Notes under the pieces: generated by a model | The model's database searches: none | What the model saw: only the letters and a program-made list of their open reading frames with translations | What the model was told of the DNA's origin: nothing | Program-made: the position numbers and the translations under genes | NCBI GenBank assembly: GCA_005776395.1 | Contig: SXPJ01000105.1 | Span: forward strand, 1 to 59,042 | From: Bdellovibrionales bacterium | GTDB lineage: Bacteria; Bdellovibrionota; FAC87; UBA2466 | Direction of reading: 5' to 3' | DNA length: 59,042 nt | Part shown: piece after piece, positions 54,445-59,042 of the stretch | How positions within the stretch are numbered: position 1 is the stretch's first letter | Layout: every line of letters begins with the position of its first letter

Positions 54445-54640
54445 ATAAAAATTCTAAACGATGAGTATTGGGGTGTCATCATCCTTTAGACTATAATGTA
54501 GGTAAATAAGAAAAAGTTTTGTTGAGCGGAGAAAAGTAGTTGAGAGTTTTGAAAAGTTTGACCCTATAAAGAAGATCTTCACCTTTAATTGATTTTTAAA
54601 CAGATAATGGTATTTCAAGATTCTGTCCTAGACAGTTCGA

Positions 54641-54870
54641 CAGCAGTTCTCGGTGAATAAATTTTGAGGCTAATTGAGGATCTCCAGAAAAATATTTCCG
54701 CAAAATATTGGTGTGCCATTAGGGTAATTTTATGATGACTCATTCAAGAATTCAGATATGAAAGTGGGGCGTACAGCGACTTCCCTTGGAGCTAGTAGCC
54801 ACACTTTCATATCCAAATTCTTGAATGACTCCACTTTTTATCATCCCCTGTGACTCACCGAGAATTGCCG
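54641..54870 (+). mobile_element. Hairpin MITE copy C (full length, 230 bp)
   Basis: It is the same length as copy B and in the same orientation, bounded by CAGCAGTTCTCGGTGAAT and an imperfect complement ending AGAATTGCCG. The stem arms (about 54738-54767 and 54800-54830) carry two substitutions in one arm and one near the loop, so this copy is somewhat decayed. The loop 'CGTACAGCGACTTCCCTTGG' is conserved. It lies between two toxin-antitoxin systems. No target-site duplication is evident. Confidence 0.82.
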
Positions 54871-54932
54871 GCCATTCGATGGCTACTTGACGCTATAACG
54901 TTTTATCGCTATAATTCAACCTAAGGTAGTTT

Positions 54933-55166
54933 ATGAAAAACGAATCTAAAAGGGCGACTATATATTTCGATCCGAAACTACTCAGGGCCCTTCAGCTGAA
55001 GGCTGTAGAAACCGAGAGTTCCGTATCTGCCATTGTTTCCAAAGCCATTAAGACCTATCTTAGCGAAGACGCCGAGGATTTGGCTGCATTTGAGGAACGA
55101 GCTAAGGAACCAGGAGTTTCCTTTGAACAGGTTCTTAAAAAGCTCAAACGTGATGGCAAAATATAG
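54933..55166 (+). CDS. RHH (CopG-like) antitoxin
   Basis: 77 residues. 'RATIYFDPKLLRALQLKAVETESSVSAIVSKAIKTYL' is a ribbon-helix-helix DNA-binding domain, followed by an acidic helical tail that should wrap the toxin. AAGG precedes the ATG. The stop codon TAG is formed by the first base pairs of an inserted inverted-repeat element; the next four bases of the downstream flank would have given TAA, leaving the protein unchanged. It should repress its own operon. Confidence 0.85.
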   Translation: MKNESKRATIYFDPKLLRALQLKAVETESSVSAIVSKAIKTYLSEDAEDLAAFEERAKEPGVSFEQVLKKLKRDGKI

Positions 55167-55327
55167 CATTAACCAGTTAACCCCGTACCAGATCGGTGAG
55201 TTGATTTTGGGTAGCAAAGCGAGACGCGCCGACAACCGTGTACTCTTGGTACTCGTAGGAGGCGCAACAAAGATTTACTACAAAAGCAACCGCCCAGCGG
55301 GTGCGGAGTTAACTGGTTAATGCTATA
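55162..55327. mobile_element. Correia-like inverted-repeat element inserted between antitoxin and toxin
   Basis: A perfect 20-bp inverted repeat, TATAGCATTAACCAGTTAAC at 55162-55181 and its complement at 55308-55327, bounds about 126 bp of sequence more GC-rich than its surroundings. TA (or TATA) at both ends suggests a TA target as used by Tc1/mariner/IS630-type elements; Neisseria Correia elements also begin TATAG. It has no transposase. A 55-codon frame (55153-55320) crosses it from the old toxin start to a stop that overlaps the new start. Confidence 0.82.
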
Positions 55328-55574
55328 TAATGTACTCATCAAACGATCAGCCCAGAAGGAACTAGAAGCCCTTCCTAAAGTCTATCTGGCTGCCATTACG
55401 AAAATAATTGGGACCTTAGCAAATAATCCTCGACCTGACGGATCTGAAAAACTATCTGGCGATGATAAATATAGAATCCGTAAAGGCCCATACAGAATTG
55501 TCTATTCAATACATGAAAATGAGCTTGTGATATGGGTTGTAAAAATCGCGCATCGCAAAGAGGTATATCGGTAA
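55320..55574 (+). CDS. RelE/ParE-family toxin, start codon displaced by insertion
   Basis: 84 residues. 'NVLIKRSAQKELEALP' and the C-terminal 'YRIRKGPYRIVYSIHENELVIWVVKIAHRKEVYR' are typical of RelE/ParE toxins, with the basic RNase residues of RelE-like members. The present ATG (55320) lies in the right inverted repeat of the inserted element. The probable ancestral start is ATG GCA AAA TAT at 55153, overlapping the antitoxin end; it would give MAKYNVLIKR. The toxin core is intact, so the system may still work. Confidence 0.82.
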   Translation: MLYNVLIKRSAQKELEALPKVYLAAITKIIGTLANNPRPDGSEKLSGDDKYRIRKGPYRIVYSIHENELVIWVVKIAHRKEVYR

Positions 55575-55687
55575 TTGCCCCTAGAACTTAGAGGGGCCAA
55601 CGTGTCATGTAGCGCCCTAGAAAGTATATCCAAAAAAGGCAGTGCCTCCTTTTCCCCTCCCCTCTTTAGTGCTATCATTTCTAATCT

Positions 55688-56908
55688 ATGAACACAGCAC
55701 CCATAGATCTTAAAGAGATTAAAGCGGCCCAACAGAGAATCGCCCCCTATATTCGAAATACTCCACTCATGCGTTTCGATTATTTAAGTCGTGAAACCCA
55801 AAAAAATATTTTCCTTAAATGTGAATCCCTTCAAATCACTGGCTCGTTCAAAATTCGAGGGGCTGCCAATTGCATTTTGGATAACTTAACCCAAAGCAAA
55901 AAATCGGGAGTCATTGCAGCCAGTGCAGGTAATCACGCTCAAGGGGTAGCTGCAATCTGTCATCAATTGGGAATCAAAGCGACCATCGTCATGCCTGAAT
56001 TTACCCCCGCGATTAAAGTTCAGAACACTTTAAACTGGGGCGCTACAGTGGAACTCGTGGGTAAAGTCTATGATGACTCCTACGAACATGCGATGAAGCT
56101 CTCTCAAGATGATGGACTTCTCTTGGTTCACCCATTTAAAGATCCGAAAGTGATGGCAGGACAAGGAACTATCGGTTTGGAACTAGTCGATTCTCCTCTA
56201 TTTGAAAATACAGAAGCGGTTATAGTGTGTGTGGGTGGGGGGGGACTTGCCACTGGAATAGGAACCGCTCTAAAAGCTTTAAAACCCGGCATCAAAGTCT
56301 ATGGAGTGACGGCAGCTAATGCACCCGCAGCCTATAAATCTTTTAAGAGCTCAGTCGCTACCAAAGAGACTCCCAAATTTACATTAGCCGAAGGGGTGGC
56401 CACTAAAGGGCCCGATGATTTTATGCTCAATGCGCTTAAAGCATCGATAGACGATATCTTCTCAATTTCTGAGGAGTCTATCGCTCATGCGGTTGCACTC
56501 TTAGCCGAGCACGGCAAACTGGTCTCTGAGGGGGCTGGGGCTCTTGCAGTTGCGGCTCTTTGTGACAATCTAATCCATGAAAAAAATATCACGGCCATAC
56601 TCTCCGGAGGAAATATCGATCTGCCTGCGCTATCGATGGTGTTACAAAGGGGAATGGTTGAACAGGGGCGACTCATTCGTTTATTAATTACCGTCATCGA
56701 TCGTCCAGGGGGGCTCAATGCCCTTACCCAGGTTTTATCAGAATCGGGAGCCAATATTTCTCAGATCTATCACCAGAGAGCGACTCTCCACACCTGTATC
56801 GGTGAAGCCGAAGTTGAAGCTGATATCGAGACCCGAGGGGCAAAGCACACCGAAGAGATTATTAAGTTGCTCACCAGTCGAGGTTTTAAAGTTCACCGTG
56901 TTTCCTAA
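55688..56908 (+). CDS. ilvA: Threonine ammonia-lyase with ACT domain
   Basis: 406 residues. The PLP lysine lies in 'LQITGSFKIRGAANCI'; 'GVIAASAGNHAQGVAAI', 'VIVCVGGGGLATGIGTAL' and 'EGAGALAVAALC' follow. A C-terminal ACT domain begins near 'RLIRLLITVIDRPGGLNALTQVL'. One ACT domain and about 400 residues match the short threonine/serine deaminase type (the tdcB/ilvA group). It makes 2-oxobutanoate from threonine. The next gene starts inside its last 11 nt. Confidence 0.9.
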   Translation: MNTAPIDLKEIKAAQQRIAPYIRNTPLMRFDYLSRETQKNIFLKCESLQITGSFKIRGAANCILDNLTQSKKSGVIAASAGNHAQGVAAICHQLGIKATIVMPEFTPAIKVQNTLNWGATVELVGKVYDDSYEHAMKLSQDDGLLLVHPFKDPKVMAGQGTIGLELVDSPLFENTEAVIVCVGGGGLATGIGTALKALKPGIKVYGVTAANAPAAYKSFKSSVATKETPKFTLAEGVATKGPDDFMLNALKASIDDIFSISEESIAHAVALLAEHGKLVSEGAGALAVAALCDNLIHEKNITAILSGGNIDLPALSMVLQRGMVEQGRLIRLLITVIDRPGGLNALTQVLSESGANISQIYHQRATLHTCIGEAEVEADIETRGAKHTEEIIKLLTSRGFKVHRVS

Positions 56909-57587
56909 ATGTTTTCTCTTTTGCTTTTTAGTTTCATTGTCACTCTTTGCAAGTCACCTTAGCCTCGATGGAAGAGTGGAAGTACAAAATACCTTTCGTG
57001 ATCTGACAACTTTCACGGCTCTTTACAATCCCGATCCTGTTTTAGGGGTTCACTTTAAGATCGGAGCCAGACTATCGAATTCAACGAGAGATTTGGAAGT
57101 CTTCAGCTACGCTCTCACAGCCTCTCTTCCTCTATTCTCTTTTTTTGAAACCTCAGTACGCCTATCTAACGAAAACTTGCTTAATTCAACCACTGCACAA
57201 ACTCATTGGCTCTTTCTAGCTAAATTGAATCTAACTCCATTCTCATTTTGGAAATTTTTCATTCATGGTGGATGGTATAAAAGAAATGTTCGACTCAATA
57301 AACCCTATCTTCTCCCTTCAATCGTGGGATCAAGCTTTAGTGAACATGATTTTGCCGTGGATTTTGGAACGGAAATTTTATGGAATGAAAGTATTTCAAG
57401 TTTAATTAAGGTCTCAACATTTGAAGAAATTTCGGTTTACAACCTTAATAACCCATTTATTCAAGGACAGGTTAGCTACTCTGCCTATCCTACAAGTTGG
57501 AAATGGACTCTCTATTCTCGTTATCGATTACTTTTGGGCTTTGGAAGAATGGACAGCTTTACTGCAGGAATTAATCTAGAGCTGTAA
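56898..57587 (+). CDS. Exported protein, possible outer-membrane beta-barrel
   Basis: About 229 residues from a GTG that overlaps the end of ilvA. A signal peptide (FPKCFLFCFLVSLSLFASH) is followed by alternating amphipathic strands with aromatic residues, ending 'DSFTAGINLEL', i.e. a hydrophobic C-terminus as in barrels (although not ending in Phe). A longer ORF begins inside ilvA, but that part is a shadow of the ilvA reading. GAGG is 14 nt upstream, which is distant. I do not recognise the family. Confidence 0.55.
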   Translation: MFPKCFLFCFLVSLSLFASHLSLDGRVEVQNTFRDLTTFTALYNPDPVLGVHFKIGARLSNSTRDLEVFSYALTASLPLFSFFETSVRLSNENLLNSTTAQTHWLFLAKLNLTPFSFWKFFIHGGWYKRNVRLNKPYLLPSIVGSSFSEHDFAVDFGTEILWNESISSLIKVSTFEEISVYNLNNPFIQGQVSYSAYPTSWKWTLYSRYRLLLGFGRMDSFTAGINLEL

Positions 57588-57616
57588 CACTAAGATTAAT
57601 GGGGCGGTGCTATAGG

Positions 57617-58926
57617 CTACTCTCGATGGCACAAGGGATACTTTCTCGATTGATAAAGATTCAATTGGGATTCACACAGCGGAACCTTTACCCAGATCTC
57701 ACTTCGAGGCCTTTCTTCTTTAGCTGTTATAAGCAGCTGCCCCTCTTGAGGAGGTAGATCTGTGGTTGAAGTAGATCTCACTTCATAAGAGGTAATCCAC
57801 AATACAATCGCTGTCGCAAGCCATCTATCCACTGCATTCTGAGTCACTAAAATTTCACTTTGTCCTCGACACACAGTCGACATCTCTTTCAAAGTGGTTC
57901 CTAAAGGCTCAGTACGATCCCGACGTAACCGAATGGGAAGAACGGCCAGAAGAACCGAGAGCAATACAGCTAAACCCAAAAGCCCTTTCTCAAATTTAGC
58001 AAAATATTTTTTTGAAACACTCCAAAGACTTAATGAACACACAATAGCTGCCGCCGGATATAGGCTCGTTAAATAATGCTCAAAAAAATGGCCTGAAAGA
58101 CTAAACCCCACAAACACCACCCCCACCATTGAGATTGCAATCCATTGTCCTAGACTCTGTTCTGCCTTTTTTCGAAATGTGAGATAGAGAGCCCCATAGA
58201 AAAAGGGCAGCCAGGGCCAATAAGATTTAAGTATATTCTGGCTTGGAGCAAGCACTGTAGCCCAGTTTCGATTCTCCACTCGATAAGAAATGGCACTATA
58301 GTGATTTCTTAAAAAATTAAATCCATCTGCTGCGATAAACCAGACTCCAAGAACACAAATAAAAACCCCAGTCGCTATCACAATGGGAACGAGAAGAGGT
58401 CTTACTTTTTCTCTCTTAAGAACCACCCCTCCCAAAATCGATAGAGGTAAAATAACAAAGAAAATACTTTTAGTTAGAAAGGCCCCGGCCAAACAGAGGC
58501 CCCAAATAATTGAATAATAAATTGAATAGTAAATCGACTGAGAAGATTTTACTGAAACAGCCTTTAAAAAACCAATCGTTCCCCAGACTAAAAAAAAACA
58601 AAGAGGCCCTTCAAGAAGAACATCTGAAGCAAATTTAATATATCGATTGGAAGTAAGAAGAATAAAACCAGCAAGAAGCCCCTGTTGAACGGAGCCATTA
58701 AGCATTCCCCAGTAAACCACACCCAAGAGAGTGCCTAGTCCAAAAAAGGCCGGAACTAATCGTGCTACCGCGTCAGAAACCCCAAACAGTTTAAAAAACA
58801 GGGCCTCAATCCAAATAACTAAAGGGGGATGGTTATAATACTCGGGGTACGCATTAGATGAATACTGAAAAACTTTCCAGTTTCCTGTAGCCAGTACATG
58901 CTTAGCCTGAAAGTGACAATAAAGGA
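57617..58926 (-). CDS. GT39-family glycosyltransferase, 5'-truncated
   Basis: Multi-pass membrane protein of the GT39/PMT_2 family. Open frame with family-like sequence runs from 58926 downward: 'LYCHFQAKHVLATGNWKVF', 'YPEYYNHPPLVIWIEALFFKLFG'. The catalytic acidic motif that should precede this (DE before ALYxH) is missing. No ATG is in frame upstream; the frame closes at a TGA at 58970-58972. Internal starts such as TTG at 58726 would omit the HPP loop. The gene is therefore most likely a remnant, cut at its 5' end near a GC-rich hairpin. A complete GT39 gene exists at 29.0-30.5 kb. Confidence 0.65.
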
Positions 58927-58959
58927 GGGCCTTCGGCCGGCATCTGAAACGTTCAGCGG

Positions 58960-59042
58960 CTACGCCGCTTCACTAAAAGCCTGAAGATTGTCGCAAATTT
59001 TGGAGTAGATTTCCTCGCGGACATCACAAGTATTTAATTTGA
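58960..59042 (-). CDS. Possible C-terminal end of a gene entering from the right edge
   Basis: A minus-strand frame open from the window edge to a TAG at 58960-58962 reads CDVREEIYSKICDNLQAF and then SEAA. The composition is protein-like (charged helix), and the segment is followed by a GC-rich hairpin and T-rich DNA at 58925-58940, as expected for a gene end. Only 27 codons are visible; the product is unknown. Confidence 0.3.
   Translation of the reverse strand, partial: KLNTCDVREEIYSKICDNLQAFSEAA

Noticed and set aside
55162-55327. Integron attC-like site between antitoxin and toxin
   Set aside because: The ends do not match RYYYAAC/GTTRRRY core sites; perfect long inverted repeats and TA ends fit a miniature transposon better.
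56718-56897. Long N-terminal extension of the barrel-like protein
   Set aside because: This part lies within ilvA in another frame, and the signal peptide begins only at the GTG at 56898.

Overview
The window is about 59 kb of AT-rich bacterial chromosome. It carries core genes (dnaA with a candidate oriC, RNase P RNA, tgt-yajC-secD-secF, asnS, xseA, alr, two tRNAs) mixed with many exported or lipoprotein genes of unknown function. The Gram-negative envelope features (AsmA-like protein, a possible outer-membrane barrel, many lipobox proteins, soluble lytic transglycosylase), a sigma-54 promoter and the gene mix suggest a Bdellovibrionota- or deltaproteobacteria-like organism. That placement is inference; there is no rRNA in the window.

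Left part (1-5 kb): the 5' end of an IS481-type transposase gene enters at the left edge and its IS end abuts the encoded CCA of tRNA-Gln. Then come an AsmA-like protein, a first copy of a 205-230 bp hairpin-bearing inverted-repeat element, a methyltransferase and a lipoprotein. Next (4.4-16 kb) are a short-form AMP nucleosidase and a membrane protein, followed by a nine-gene minus-strand operon. In transcription order it reads TPR protein, crtY, crtE, a fused crtI-crtB, an unknown membrane protein with Glu/His motifs, mtnP, two rSAM-associated transferases, and a membrane-anchored spermidine-synthase-like protein. It should make a beta-cyclised carotenoid and also handle aminopropyl transfer and methylthioadenosine.

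Middle (16-31 kb): AhpD-like protein, lytic transglycosylase, acyl-CoA dehydrogenase, cutA, exonuclease III, a heme-motif exported protein behind a clear sigma-54 promoter, alanine racemase, an RsbU-type phosphatase, LapA-like and HIT proteins, an FkbM methyltransferase, a PHP hydrolase with a GT39 transferase, and gcvH. At 31-38.7 kb: rnpB, a small membrane protein whose stop codon lies in the second copy of the hairpin element, two tandem Nudix paralogues (one lacking the catalytic glutamates), and the tgt-yajC-secD-secF-asnS operon. At 38.8-50.7 kb: a giant Ig-like repeat protein, an arginase-family enzyme, oriC-dnaA-hemJ-xseA, a polyprenol-type glycosyltransferase and a lipoprotein with a recent internal duplication.

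Right part (50.9-59 kb): tRNA-Thr, a large exported protein, then a small accessory patch. This patch holds a HEPN/MNT pair, the third hairpin element, and an RHH/RelE toxin-antitoxin operon whose toxin start has been displaced by a ~160 bp element with 20-bp inverted repeats. ilvA, a possible barrel protein and a 5'-truncated GT39 gene close the window.

The strongest novel signals are: the hairpin element family, whose stem covaries around a conserved loop; the inverted-repeat element that supplies a new start codon to the RelE-type toxin; the CrtI-CrtB fusion; and the unknown metal-motif membrane protein in the carotenoid operon.
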